Below, one piece after another: positions 16,245 to 25,315 of a stretch of DNA of 64,000 nt (position 1 is the stretch's first letter; the number at the start of each line of letters is the position of its first letter). Source of the DNA: JAWKXU01 sp020446465 (GTDB taxonomy: Bacteria; Pseudomonadota; Alphaproteobacteria; Sphingomonadales; Sphingomonadaceae); NCBI GenBank assembly GCA_041396845.1, contig JAWKXU010000002.1, positions 664,920 through 728,919 of the forward strand, given 5' to 3'. The notes beneath the pieces were generated by a model, which was not told the DNA's origin, did not search any database, and was given only the letters and a program-made list of their open reading frames with translations. A program made the position numbers and the translations under genes.

Positions 16245-17243
16245 TTAGCCATTTTCAGTCCTTTGTGCTGATTTGGCGTCTAACCTTGGGTCAAGGTTAG
16301 ACATTTCCCACTCGGAAAGACGCCTGATTGCGCCCTCTGCGAGACGTTCCTGGTTGGCTGCTTCGACGTAACGCGCAACCTCATCATCCTTCGAATGGCC
16401 ACTTACAGACTTCATGGTTTTGTTCGGCATTTCGAGCTCAGCCATGCGCCTCATTGTCGCCTTGCGCAGCCCATGGGCCGTGCATCGCGGCAGACCTGCT
16501 GCATCGCATTGTTCACGGAACCACCCTCCAAAGCCCTTGATAGAGAACGGCTTTCCCCATTCCGTGACCAGAAAGTACAAATCGTTATGCGCTGGCATCG
16601 CATCTATTGCTGCTACGAGCTGAGAGGCGATATGCAGGCGAAGCAACTTGCCAGTCTTGGTCTGACGGACGACAAATTTACCGCCATGCACATGTTGCGG
16701 ACCAAGGTGAATCGAATCTACCTTGCGCTGATCGGTCCAGAGCATCAACTCCATTGCCAGGCGCTGTTTCGTTCCGAGCGGCCAATGCGCACGGAATGTG
16801 GCGATGTCGGCCTCGGTCCAAGTGTAAAAGCCTGCTGATCGCTCTCCTGGCGAGACTTTCACTTCCTGAGAATCATCGACTGGGTTATTATTGATCCAGC
16901 TCAACTTCCGGGCGAACGAAAAGAGGCGGCGTAGTTCCTTCCGCAGTTTTCGTGCTGCTTCCGGCCCGCCAACGATGCGGCCTTTCTCGTCCAGCGACTT
17001 GATACGCGCTTTGGCAATGATGGCATCAATATGATCGAAGCGGGCGCCCTTAACGGGTCTATCTTCCCTGCCATCGACAAAATGTTCGAGGATTCTGCGC
17101 ACCTTGGTTTGCGTCACCTCGCTGGGCCCAAGCCGTTCCGGAACTGTGAGATAGCGTCGAAGAAGATCCCCGATGCTACCTGGCGCGGCGCATGCGGCAT
17201 GTACCTCCTCCCGTGCTTCGGCTACCAACCTCTTTTTGCTCAT
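16245..17243 (-). CDS. Tyrosine recombinase (integrase), island 1
   Basis: 332 residues from ATG 17243 (a GTG at 17264 would add seven). The N-terminal part (30-140) resembles the SAM-like arm/core-binding domain. Catalytic segments: WTDQRKVDSIHL (first Arg), a KTGK beta-turn lysine, HGLRK (His-x-x-Arg), GHSKDDEVARYV with the histidine and the tyrosine nucleophile. All catalytic residues are therefore present. It likely inserted the 10.9-17.4 kb island, but I found no repeat of the tRNA-Cys 3' end beside it. Neighbours are the gene-free iteron region downstream and a chromosomal MFS gene upstream. Confidence 0.88.
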   Translation of the reverse strand: MSKKRLVAEAREEVHAACAAPGSIGDLLRRYLTVPERLGPSEVTQTKVRRILEHFVDGREDRPVKGARFDHIDAIIAKARIKSLDEKGRIVGGPEAARKLRKELRRLFSFARKLSWINNNPVDDSQEVKVSPGERSAGFYTWTEADIATFRAHWPLGTKQRLAMELMLWTDQRKVDSIHLGPQHVHGGKFVVRQTKTGKLLRLHIASQLVAAIDAMPAHNDLYFLVTEWGKPFSIKGFGGWFREQCDAAGLPRCTAHGLRKATMRRMAELEMPNKTMKSVSGHSKDDEVARYVEAANQERLAEGAIRRLSEWEMSNLDPRLDAKSAQRTENG

Positions 17244-17464
17244 CGGCGAGGGTTTCTGGTGCACTTAATCCGGTCGACTTTATGGGCAGCCCTGCGACAA
17301 GGCTTGGGCCGGGATGAGACTGTCCGGTTCGGAACAGCGAGACGGGAGAAGAAGACATTCGAGTGAGCGAATCCCCACGTCTGCATGCGCCCCGCATAGC
17401 TGTCGTTCACGCCCACCAGTTGAAACGCCAAAAATTGCCTTACGTTCATGCAGCATCGATGCCG

Positions 17465-18835
17465 TTAGTTGCTCTCAACCAATTCTTTGTTGATCGCCAG
17501 CGCGACAAGCGTCGCCACCGCGCCCGACAGCAAGTAGCCACCCGCCGCGATGAGTCCGAAATAGCTGGCCAGCAGCAGCGCGGCGAGCGGGGCGAAGCCG
17601 GCTCCGAACAGCCATGCAAGGTCCGAGGTCAGGGCCGAGGCGGTGTAGCGCATATCACCGGAAAAATTCGCCGCCACCGCGCCGGAGCTTTGCCCGAAGG
17701 CCACACCCAGCAGCGCGAAACCTGTAATCATGAACAGGATTTCGCCGGTACTCCCCGCATCCAGCAATTGCGGCGCGAACCCGCTGAACACGGCGATGAC
17801 CGCCGCCGAAATGCCCAGCAAGGTGCGCCGTCCATACCGATCGGCCAAGGTCCCCGACACGACGATTGCGGCAACGCCGACAAAACCGGCCAGCATCTCG
17901 ATCAGCAGGAAGGTCGAGGGCACCTGACGCGTGAACAGGAAAACCCATGAAAGCGGAAAGACCGTGACCATATGGAACAGGGCGAAACTTGCCAGCGGGG
18001 CGAAGGCGCCGATAATGATGTGCCTCCCCTCCTTGCGCAGGGTTTCCAGCACGGGTGCCGGCTGCAAATCCTTGTTCTCGAACAAGTGTTTGTATTCGGG
18101 CGTGGTCACAATGCGCAGCCTGGCGAACAGGGCTACGACATTGATCGCGAAGGCCACGAAGAACGGATAGCGCCAGCCCCAGTCAAGGAACTCCGCCGCC
18201 GAAAGCGTGGCGGTAAAATAGGCGAACAGCCCGCTAGCCACGATCATCCCGATCGGTGCACCCAGTTGCGGGATCATGGCATACCAGCCGCGCCTGTTTT
18301 CCGGCGCATTGAGCGCAAGCAACGACGCCAGCCCGTCCCATGCCCCGCCCAGCGCGAAGCCTTGCCCCAGACGCAAAACGCACAGCAACACCGCCGCGCC
18401 GATCCCCACCGTTTCATAGCCGGGCAGGAAGGCCATGGCCGCAGTGGACCCCCCAAGCAGGAACAGCGCCACGGTCAGCTTTACCGCGCGGCCATAATGG
18501 CGATCGAGGAACATGAAGGCCAGGCTGCCCACCGGCCGCGCCACGAATGCCAGGGCAAAGATGCCGAACGACCAGATCGTCCCGGTCAGCGGATCGACGA
18601 ACGGAAAGATCAGCTGCGGAAAAACCAGCACCGAAGCGATCGCAAAGACGAAGAAGTCGAAAAATTCCGAAGTGCGGCCGATGATCACGCCGATGGCGAT
18701 TTCACCGGGCGAAATCGCGCCGTGCCCCGCGCCACGCGCATCGCGACCGACCCAGTCGGCATCCATCGCCCGGCCCGTATTGACCGGCCCTGCGCTTACC
18801 GGGCTCGCGCTCACTTGCCTGCACTCATTCGTCAT
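17465..18835 (-). CDS. MFS transporter, metabolite:H+ symporter family
   Basis: 456 residues with about 12 predicted membrane helices. Family marks: RTSEFFDFFVFAIASVLVFP in helix 1, the loop 2-3 motif DRHYGRAVKL, GQGFALGGAWDGLASL in helix 5, and the second-half loop ADRYGRRTLLG. This fits the ProP/ShiA-type metabolite:H+ symporters (dicarboxylates, shikimate, betaines). The first 45 residues are a long hydrophilic extension; a start at M24 is possible. It is divergent from the cyo operon, separated by 156 bases. Substrate unknown; an organic acid would suit the neighbouring pyruvate oxidation genes, but that is a guess. Confidence 0.85.
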   Translation of the reverse strand: MTNECRQVSASPVSAGPVNTGRAMDADWVGRDARGAGHGAISPGEIAIGVIIGRTSEFFDFFVFAIASVLVFPQLIFPFVDPLTGTIWSFGIFALAFVARPVGSLAFMFLDRHYGRAVKLTVALFLLGGSTAAMAFLPGYETVGIGAAVLLCVLRLGQGFALGGAWDGLASLLALNAPENRRGWYAMIPQLGAPIGMIVASGLFAYFTATLSAAEFLDWGWRYPFFVAFAINVVALFARLRIVTTPEYKHLFENKDLQPAPVLETLRKEGRHIIIGAFAPLASFALFHMVTVFPLSWVFLFTRQVPSTFLLIEMLAGFVGVAAIVVSGTLADRYGRRTLLGISAAVIAVFSGFAPQLLDAGSTGEILFMITGFALLGVAFGQSSGAVAANFSGDMRYTASALTSDLAWLFGAGFAPLAALLLASYFGLIAAGGYLLSGAVATLVALAINKELVESN

Positions 18836-18933
18836 GTCTCCAGCGTTGCGCGCGACAAATCAAGGCCTCGCGCCCGTGCCGCAAGGTCAAAGCCCGTGCG
18901 CCTGACTGGTCCGTTAGGAGCCCCCGGCGAATT

Positions 18934-18954
18934 TTGACATAGGACAAAATGTCC
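18934..18954 (+). promoter_or_regulatory. FNR-like box and inverted repeat upstream of cyoA
   Basis: TTGAC-ATAG-GACAA (18934-18947) matches the FNR/Dnr-type TTGAC-N4-GTCAA pattern with one mismatch. It overlaps the inverted repeat GGACA-AAA-TGTCC (18942-18954). TTGACA at 18934 could alternatively be a -35 element. The site lies about 40-60 bases before the cyoA start, so binding here would affect oxidase transcription. The assignment to a regulator is tentative. Confidence 0.35.
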
Positions 18955-18991
18955 AATGTTGCATCGCAGCAACCGGGGCTAGGCGGCACCC

Positions 18992-20113
18992 ATGAAGACC
19001 TCACCGTTCCCCAAGGCGCGGCGTCGCATGCGTGCGCCCGCCGCGTTGGCCGGCCTGTTTCCGCTGCTTGGCGGATGCAATGCCGTGGTTCTCAACCCGG
19101 CAGGCGACGTAGCCTCGCAACAGGCCGACCTGGTGATTCTCGCCACGGTCTTGATGCTGCTGATCATCGTGCCGGTGATGATCATGACCGTGCTTTTCGC
19201 GCGCAAGTATCGCGCCTCCAACACCGAGGCGGATTATCACCCGGACTGGGAGCATTCGACCCAGCTGGAACTGATGATCTGGTCGGCCCCGCTGCTGATC
19301 ATCATCGCGCTGGGCGCGGTAACCTGGACCAGCACGCACAAGCTGGACCCCTATCACCCGCTCGAACGGTTAAGCGCGGACAAGCCCGTTTCCGCCGGCG
19401 TCCAGCCGCTTGAGGTCCAGGTCGTGGCGATGGACTGGAAATACCTGTTTATCTACCCGCAATACGGCATCGCCACGGTCAACGATATGGCGGCTCCGCT
19501 GGACCGGCCCATCCGCTTTCACCTCACCGCGTCGCGGGTGATGACCGATTTCTATATCCCCGCGCTGGCAGGTCAGGTTTACGCCATGCCCAGCATGGAA
19601 ACCCAGCTGAACGGCGTGATCAACAAGCCGGGTGAATATAACGGTTTCAACGCCAATTATTCGGGCGAAGGCTTCAACTGGATGAAGTTCAAGCTCCACG
19701 GGCTGGACGATGCGCAATTCGACCAGTGGATCGCCAAGGCCCGGCAATCGGGCAACACGCTTGGCCGGGTTGCCTATCTCGAACTCGACAAGCCGAGCAA
19801 GGCGGTGCCGGTCATGCGTTTTGGCAATGTCACGCCCGGTCTTTACAAGCTGGCACTCAACAATTGCGTGAAGCCGGGCACGATGTGCGTTGCCGACGAA
19901 ATGCGCAAGAACATGGCCACCACCGCCGGCGTCAATCCCGAATCGGGCGCCATGGGCGCGCCCATGGCAATGCACGCCGACGCTGCCGACAAAACCGGGG
20001 CCGCGGGAACCGCAACGCCCGAAGCGGCTCCCGCCCCGGTCGATAACAGCCCCTTGCGCGGTGCCGGGCTCTCGCCCGCCGGCGCCATGCCGCACGCCCC
20101 CGCCAACCACTGA
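18992..20113 (+). CDS. cyoA: Cytochrome bo3 ubiquinol oxidase subunit II
   Basis: 373 residues. An N-terminal lipoprotein signal ends in LLGGC (acylated Cys about residue 29), followed by two membrane helices (about 43-70 and 85-110, WSAPLLIIIALGAVTW) and a periplasmic cupredoxin domain. The copper-A ligands of cytochrome c oxidases are absent, as expected for a quinol oxidase. The domain contains the LTASRVMTDFYIPALAGQVYAMP segment typical of CyoA. The last 70 residues are an Ala/Pro-rich tail longer than in E. coli CyoA (315 residues). First gene of cyoABCD-SURF1-regBA, all on one strand. Confidence 0.95.
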   Translation: MKTSPFPKARRRMRAPAALAGLFPLLGGCNAVVLNPAGDVASQQADLVILATVLMLLIIVPVMIMTVLFARKYRASNTEADYHPDWEHSTQLELMIWSAPLLIIIALGAVTWTSTHKLDPYHPLERLSADKPVSAGVQPLEVQVVAMDWKYLFIYPQYGIATVNDMAAPLDRPIRFHLTASRVMTDFYIPALAGQVYAMPSMETQLNGVINKPGEYNGFNANYSGEGFNWMKFKLHGLDDAQFDQWIAKARQSGNTLGRVAYLELDKPSKAVPVMRFGNVTPGLYKLALNNCVKPGTMCVADEMRKNMATTAGVNPESGAMGAPMAMHADAADKTGAAGTATPEAAPAPVDNSPLRGAGLSPAGAMPHAPANH

Positions 20114-20140
20114 ACGTCTGCTCCAACGGAAGATTCCGCG

Positions 20141-22150
20141 ATGCCCCATGATCCCCTTCCCTACACTGGCTGGTTGTTCGGCCGGCTTTCGCTGGCGGCG
20201 CTACCGCTCGATGTGCCGATCGTGATGGGCACATTCGTCGGCGTGGTGCTGATCGGCGCGGCGGTGGTCGGCGCGATCACCTATTTCCGGCTGTGGGGAA
20301 TGCTGTGGCGCGACTGGTTCACTTCGGTCGACCACAAGAAGATCGGCGTGATGTATATCGTGCTGTCGCTGGTCATGCTGCTGCGCGGCTTTTCCGATGC
20401 GCTGATGATGCGCGCCCAGCAGGCGATCGCGTTCGGTTCCAACCAGGGCTATCTTCCGCCCGAACATTACGACCAGATCTTCACCGCGCATGGCGTGATC
20501 ATGATCTTCTTCGTCGCCATGCCGATGGTGGTGGGACTGATGAACCTGGTCGTGCCGCTGCAGATCGGCGCGCGCGACGTTTCGTTCCCCTGGCTTAACA
20601 ACTTTTCATTCTGGATGACCGTTTCGGGCGCGGTGCTGACGATGATCTCACTGTTCGTCGGCAGCTATTCCACCGCCGGGTGGCTGGCGATGGCGCCGTT
20701 TTCGGGGCTTCAGGCAAGCCCCGGCGTGGGGGTCGATTACTTCGTCTGGGGGTTGCAGATCGCCGGTGTCGGCACCTTGCTTTCGGGCGTGAACTTCATC
20801 GCCACGATCCTGCGCATGCGCGCGCCGGGCATGACGATGATGAAGATGCCGGTTTTCACGTGGACCGCGCTTTGCACCAACGTGCTGATCGTTGCGATCT
20901 TCCCGATCCTGACGGTGACGTTGGCGCTGCTGGGCCTTGATCGCACGCTGGGGACGCAGTTCTTCACCAATGTCCACGGCGGCAATCCGATGATGTACGT
21001 CAACCTCATCTGGATCTGGGGCCATCCCGAGGTTTACGTGCTGATCCTGCCGATCTTCGGCGTCTATTCCGAAGTTACCGCAACCTTCTGCCGCAAGCCG
21101 CTGTTTGGCTATACCTCGATGGTCTACGCCACGATCGTCATCACGATCCTGTCCTATATCGTGTGGCTGCACCACTTCTTCACCATGGGATCGGGTGCCA
21201 GCGTCAATTCGTTCTTCGGCATCACCACGATGATCATCTCGATCCCGACCGGCGCCAAGATGTTCAACTGGCTGTTCACGATCTATCGCGGCCGGGTTCG
21301 CTATGAACTGCCGATGATGTGGACCATCGCCTTCATGCTGACCTTCGTGATCGGCGGGATGACCGGCGTGCTGCTGGCGGTGCCGCCGGCCGATTTCGTG
21401 CTGCACAATTCGCTGTTCCTGGTGGCCCACTTCCACAACGTGATCATCGGTGGCGTGCTGTTCGGTTCGTTCGCGGCGATCAATTACTGGTTCCCCAAGG
21501 CCATGGGCTTCCGGCTTGAAACCAAGTGGGGCAAGCGTTCGTTCTGGCTGTGGGTGGTAGGCTTCTGGTTCGCCTTCATGCCGCTTTATGTGCTGGGCCT
21601 GATGGGGGTGACGCGCCGCCTGTCGCATTTCGACAATCCGGCCTATCAGATCTGGTTCCAGATCGCCGCCTTCGGCGCGCTGCTGATCGCCGGCGGGGTG
21701 GCCTGCCTTGTCATCCAGATCCTGGTGTCGATCCGCAATCGCAAGGAACTGGCCGATACCACGGGCGATCCGTGGAATGGCCGCACGCTGGAATGGGCCA
21801 CGTCCTCTCCGCCGCCGGCCTACAACTTTGCCTTTACCCCGGTGGTTCATACCCGCGACGCCTGGTGGGACATGAAGCAGCATGGCTATGTCCGCCCCAC
21901 CGCTGGCTTCCAGCCCATCCACATGCCGAAGAACTCAGCCACCGGCATGCTGATCGCCGCACTCAGCGTGGCCTTCGGCTTTGGCATGGTCTGGCATATC
22001 TGGTGGATGGTGGCGGGCGGCCTGTTCGCGATGCTGGCCGTCGCCATTGGCCACACCTTCAACTACGCGCGCGATTTCTACATTCCGGCCCGGCAGGTTG
22101 ACGAAGTGGAAACCGAACGCACCCGCATGCTTGCAACGCAAGCAGTCTGA
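20141..22150 (+). CDS. cyoB: Cytochrome bo3 ubiquinol oxidase subunit I
   Basis: 669 residues, full length. It is the catalytic heme-copper subunit that reduces O2 to water and pumps protons. Haem and copper ligands are visible: the low-spin haem histidine in TAHGVIMIF, the CuB histidine and cross-linked tyrosine in WGHPEVYVLILP, the CuB pair in WLHHFFTMG, and the high-spin/low-spin haem pair in AHFHNVIIGG. The Q-site region near VDHKKIGVMY matches CyoB. The proton-pumping D- and K-channel helices appear intact. It begins 27 bases after cyoA. Confidence 0.97.
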   Translation: MPHDPLPYTGWLFGRLSLAALPLDVPIVMGTFVGVVLIGAAVVGAITYFRLWGMLWRDWFTSVDHKKIGVMYIVLSLVMLLRGFSDALMMRAQQAIAFGSNQGYLPPEHYDQIFTAHGVIMIFFVAMPMVVGLMNLVVPLQIGARDVSFPWLNNFSFWMTVSGAVLTMISLFVGSYSTAGWLAMAPFSGLQASPGVGVDYFVWGLQIAGVGTLLSGVNFIATILRMRAPGMTMMKMPVFTWTALCTNVLIVAIFPILTVTLALLGLDRTLGTQFFTNVHGGNPMMYVNLIWIWGHPEVYVLILPIFGVYSEVTATFCRKPLFGYTSMVYATIVITILSYIVWLHHFFTMGSGASVNSFFGITTMIISIPTGAKMFNWLFTIYRGRVRYELPMMWTIAFMLTFVIGGMTGVLLAVPPADFVLHNSLFLVAHFHNVIIGGVLFGSFAAINYWFPKAMGFRLETKWGKRSFWLWVVGFWFAFMPLYVLGLMGVTRRLSHFDNPAYQIWFQIAAFGALLIAGGVACLVIQILVSIRNRKELADTTGDPWNGRTLEWATSSPPPAYNFAFTPVVHTRDAWWDMKQHGYVRPTAGFQPIHMPKNSATGMLIAALSVAFGFGMVWHIWWMVAGGLFAMLAVAIGHTFNYARDFYIPARQVDEVETERTRMLATQAV

Positions 22151-22160
22151 GGCACGCGCG

Positions 22161-22829
22161 ATGACCGGATCACAGATGATGTCAGAAACGATGCCAGAAG
22201 CGATGAGCGCACAAAGCTTTTTCGACGGCGACCGCCCGCTTTTCCACCTGAAGGAAGAACCGCACCACCCCGACGGCCACAGCACCATGCTGGGCTTCTG
22301 GATCTATTTGATGAGCGACTGCCTGCTGTTTGCCGGCCTGTTCGCGACATATGCGGTGCTGAACCATTCGTTCGGCGGCGGGCCTGGGCCCAAACAGCTG
22401 TTCGAACTGCCGCTGGTGGCGCTCAACACTTCCATGCTGCTGCTGTCTTCGATCACTTATGGCTTTGCCATGCTGGTGATGGAAAAGAGGCAAAAGGGTG
22501 CGACACTGGGCTGGCTGGCCGTGACCGGGCTGTTCGGCCTGGCCTTCCTGTCGATCGAAATGCACGAATTCGCAGGCATGATCGCCGAAGGGGCAACCCC
22601 GCAATCGAGCGCGTTCCTGTCCGCCTTCTTCACCCTGGTGGGCACTCACGGCCTTCACGTCACGGTCGGCACGATCTGGCTGGTGACGCTGATGGTGCAG
22701 GTCGGGAAGCTGGGGCTGACCACCGCCAACAAACGCCGCTTGATGTGCCTTTCGCTATTCTGGCACTTCCTCGACATCGTCTGGATCGGCGTTTTCACCT
22801 TCGTTTACCTGATGGGAGTTCTGGGATGA
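22161..22829 (+). CDS. cyoC: Cytochrome bo3 ubiquinol oxidase subunit III
   Basis: 222 residues from ATG 22161, ten bases after the cyoB stop (the open frame extends further left inside cyoB, which is not used). Five membrane helices follow a hydrophilic N-terminus: FWIYLMSDCLLFAGLFATYA, a second at about 70-90, then LGWLAVTGLFGLAFLSIE with HEF, and the C-terminal pair ending FLDIVWIGVFTFVYLMGVLG. Family marks are the E in SIEMHEF and TLVGTHGLHVTVG. It stabilises subunit I. The stop overlaps the cyoD start as ATGA. Confidence 0.95.
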   Translation: MTGSQMMSETMPEAMSAQSFFDGDRPLFHLKEEPHHPDGHSTMLGFWIYLMSDCLLFAGLFATYAVLNHSFGGGPGPKQLFELPLVALNTSMLLLSSITYGFAMLVMEKRQKGATLGWLAVTGLFGLAFLSIEMHEFAGMIAEGATPQSSAFLSAFFTLVGTHGLHVTVGTIWLVTLMVQVGKLGLTTANKRRLMCLSLFWHFLDIVWIGVFTFVYLMGVLG

Positions 22830-23212
22830 GCGCCGCCCCTTCGCAGAGCCAGGCCGATCACCTGGATACCGCGCCGCACGGTTCTTTTGGCGGCTACATG
22901 ACCGGCTTCATCCTGTCGGTGATCCTGACCGCGATCCCGTTCACGCTGGTGATGACCGGCGTGCTCGACAAGACCACCACGCTGGCCCTGATCCTGGCCA
23001 TGGGCGCGGCGCAGATATTCGTGCATCTGGTCTGCTTTTTGCACATGAACATGAAAGTGGAAGGGGGCTGGTCGATGCTGGCGCTGATCTTCACCGTCGT
23101 GTTTGTGGTCATCACTCTGGCCGGGTCGATGTGGGTGCTGTATCACATGAACGCCAACATGATGCCGACCAGCCCGATCGTCGCTTCGCCGCAAGGCATG
23201 GCCGGAGGGTAA
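22826..23212 (+). CDS. cyoD: Cytochrome bo3 ubiquinol oxidase subunit IV
   Basis: 128 residues with three membrane helices (about 25-47, 52-75, 85-108). The family pattern GGYMTGFILSVILTAIPF, then HLVCFLHMNM, identifies CyoD, which assists assembly of the copper site in subunit I. A four-base overlap with cyoC indicates coupled translation. The C-terminus is extended by about 18 residues beyond the last helix. There is no cyoE (haem O synthase) in the cluster, so farnesyl transfer must come from elsewhere in the genome. Confidence 0.92.
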   Translation: MSAAPSQSQADHLDTAPHGSFGGYMTGFILSVILTAIPFTLVMTGVLDKTTTLALILAMGAAQIFVHLVCFLHMNMKVEGGWSMLALIFTVVFVVITLAGSMWVLYHMNANMMPTSPIVASPQGMAGG

Positions 23213-23234
23213 GGCGCCCGTCGGGAGCGAGACG

Positions 23235-24011
23235 ATGACCAGAGCAGGGAGGCAGCGAGGTCTCGTCGCTCCTCTCGTGCTTCTGGTGGTCTTGTTTGCA
23301 GGCTTCATGGCGCTGGGCGTATGGCAGGTGCGCCGTCTGGCGTGGAAGGAAGCGCTGATTACCCGGGTCGACGAGCGGATTCACGCCGCCGCCGTTGCTG
23401 CGCCCGGGCCGGACACATGGCCCGGCATCGATGCCGATAATGCCGAATATCGCCATGTTACCGCGACCGGCACATTCGCGCCGGACCGGGCAACGTTGGT
23501 TCAGGCGGTCACGGATCTGGGTGCGGGGCATTGGGTCCTGGCACCGTTCCAAGACGCGCGCGGCTTTACCGTTCTGGTCAATCGCGGCTTTGTGTCCACC
23601 GGCGATGCCGGGGCCATCCCGCCGCCCACCGGTCGCCAGACGATCACCGGCCTGCTGCGGATCACCGAACCGGGCGGGGCTTTCCTCCAGTCGAACCGGC
23701 CGGAAGCCAATCGCTGGTTTTCCCGCGATGTTGCCGCAATCGCGAAAGCGCGCGGCCTGACCCGGCCCGCCCCTTATTTCATCGACGAGGCCGCCGGTGT
23801 CCACGCACCCGACCCGGTGAGCGATGGCCTGGCAAGCAGGGGGGCGGCCGCTGGCGCCTCGGCGGGTGACGGCCCGGTTGGCGGGCTGACGGTGATCCGC
23901 TTCGCCAACAATCATCTTGTCTATGCCTTGACTTGGTTTGCGCTGGCCGGACTGTCAGCCTTTGGCGCAATGTGGTTGATTCGAGGGGCAAAAAGATCAA
24001 AAAACGACTGA
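23235..24011 (+). CDS. SURF1 family oxidase assembly factor
   Basis: 258 residues: an N-terminal membrane helix (about 11-30, ending GVWQVRRLAWK, the family's WQ-x-x-R-x-x-WK signature), a periplasmic domain with the Y-x-HVTATGTF and VLVNRGFV motifs, and a C-terminal helix (about 228-250, NNHLVYALTWFALA). SURF1/Shy1 proteins help deliver haem to terminal oxidases; the place directly behind cyoD points to the bo3 enzyme as client. Its stop TGA shares one base with the regB ATG. Confidence 0.92.
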   Translation: MTRAGRQRGLVAPLVLLVVLFAGFMALGVWQVRRLAWKEALITRVDERIHAAAVAAPGPDTWPGIDADNAEYRHVTATGTFAPDRATLVQAVTDLGAGHWVLAPFQDARGFTVLVNRGFVSTGDAGAIPPPTGRQTITGLLRITEPGGAFLQSNRPEANRWFSRDVAAIAKARGLTRPAPYFIDEAAGVHAPDPVSDGLASRGAAAGASAGDGPVGGLTVIRFANNHLVYALTWFALAGLSAFGAMWLIRGAKRSKND

Positions 24012-25315
24012 TGGCCAGCATTCCCGATATTGAGCCAGGGCGCGCCATCCGCGTGGGCGCGGCGAATATGCGCCAGCTTATCACGCTGCGCTGGCTGGCG
24101 GTGATGGGGCAGTTCACCACCGTCATGATCGTCCATTTCTGGATAGGTGTGCAATTGCCGGTCGGGCGAATGCTTGTGGTGGTCGGCGCGCTAGTGGTGC
24201 TAAACTTGGTCAGTCTTCTGCGTTTACGAAGCAGGCAGCATATTGCCCATCAGGAGATATTTACTGCGCTGCTGCTTGATGTCATCGCTCTAGCCGTGCT
24301 GCTGTATATGAGCGGCGGTGCGACCAATCCTTTCATTTGGCTGTTCCTGATTCAGATAGTGCTCAGCGCGATCCTGCTTGATCGGTGGTCAGCGTGGGCG
24401 GTGGTTGGGGTGACATCGACCTGCTTCGTCCTGCTGCGAGTGTGGCACGAACCGCTGGTTTTGCCCCCTACGCTAAGGCTGGGACTGTTGGATCTCTATT
24501 TGTTCGGCGCATTGACCAGCTTCGTGCTGAATGCGGGACTGATCGTGCAGTTCGTCACGCGCATCAATGCCAATTTGCGGGCGGGCGATGCGCAGTTGGC
24601 ACAAATGCGCCAGCAAGCGGCGGAGGAAGATCATATCGTGCGCATGGGCCTGCTGGCCACGGGCGCGGCACATGAGCTTGGCACCCCGCTGGCCTTGCTG
24701 TCGGTCATCACCAATGACTGGACCCATCGGCAGGATCTGCTGACCCTGCCCGATCTGTCAGAGGAGGTGGAGGATGTACGCTTGGCGGTGGAGCGTTGCA
24801 AACGTACCGTCAGCGGCATTCTGATGGCGGCGGGTGAGCCGCGCGGGGAAAAGCCGACGGTCACTTCGCTGGCTACCTTCCTGCAAGACGTCACCACCGA
24901 ATGGCAGGACCGCGCGGGAACTGGGAATCTGCGTTTCGAAAATCATATCGATGGCGACCTGAAGATTGTTTCGGATATCACGCTCAAGCAGGTGATCTGG
25001 AATGTTCTGGACAATGCCTTGGAGGCTTCATCCGCGCCGGTAACACTGGCCGCGCAGCGCGATGGGGCGGACCTGGTTATGGTTGTGCGCGATGCCGGGC
25101 CGGGATTTGCCGAAGAAATCCTGCGCGATTTTGGCAAACCCTATCGCTCCACAAAGGGCCGGCATGGCGGCGGACTGGGGCTGTTTCTGGTGGTCAATGC
25201 CATGCGTAAGATGGGCGGTGCCGTCAAGGCGCACAATGAACCAACAGGCGGGGCCAGCGTCGTTCTGACCTTGCCGCTCAGTGCGATTGAATGGACGGGG
25301 GCGCCTGCGCGATGA
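24011..25315 (+). CDS. regB: Redox-sensing histidine kinase RegB/PrrB
   Basis: 434 residues from ATG 24011, overlapping the SURF1 stop by one base. Six membrane helices fill residues about 28-185. The periplasm-side quinone-binding heptad of RegB is present as GGATNPF (102-108). The H-box is GAAHELGTPLALLSV with phospho-acceptor H221, and C263 in VERCKRTV sits where RegB has its redox-active cysteine (Cys265 in Rhodobacter). The ATPase domain has DNALEAS, DAGPGF and GGLGLFL. It should phosphorylate RegA when the quinone pool is reduced. Its location downstream of an oxidase operon and upstream of poxB suggests control of both. Confidence 0.93.
   Translation: MASIPDIEPGRAIRVGAANMRQLITLRWLAVMGQFTTVMIVHFWIGVQLPVGRMLVVVGALVVLNLVSLLRLRSRQHIAHQEIFTALLLDVIALAVLLYMSGGATNPFIWLFLIQIVLSAILLDRWSAWAVVGVTSTCFVLLRVWHEPLVLPPTLRLGLLDLYLFGALTSFVLNAGLIVQFVTRINANLRAGDAQLAQMRQQAAEEDHIVRMGLLATGAAHELGTPLALLSVITNDWTHRQDLLTLPDLSEEVEDVRLAVERCKRTVSGILMAAGEPRGEKPTVTSLATFLQDVTTEWQDRAGTGNLRFENHIDGDLKIVSDITLKQVIWNVLDNALEASSAPVTLAAQRDGADLVMVVRDAGPGFAEEILRDFGKPYRSTKGRHGGGLGLFLVVNAMRKMGGAVKAHNEPTGGASVVLTLPLSAIEWTGAPAR

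Noticed and set aside
17244..17464. Duplicate of the tRNA-Cys 3' end as right attachment site of island 1
   Set aside because: I compared the TTCGATTCCGGCTCGGGCC segment with the region beside the first integrase and saw no copy.
20648..21922. 424-codon open frame on the minus strand
   Set aside because: Antisense to cyoB, which is complete and unmistakable; the product is His/Arg/Asp-rich without a fold.
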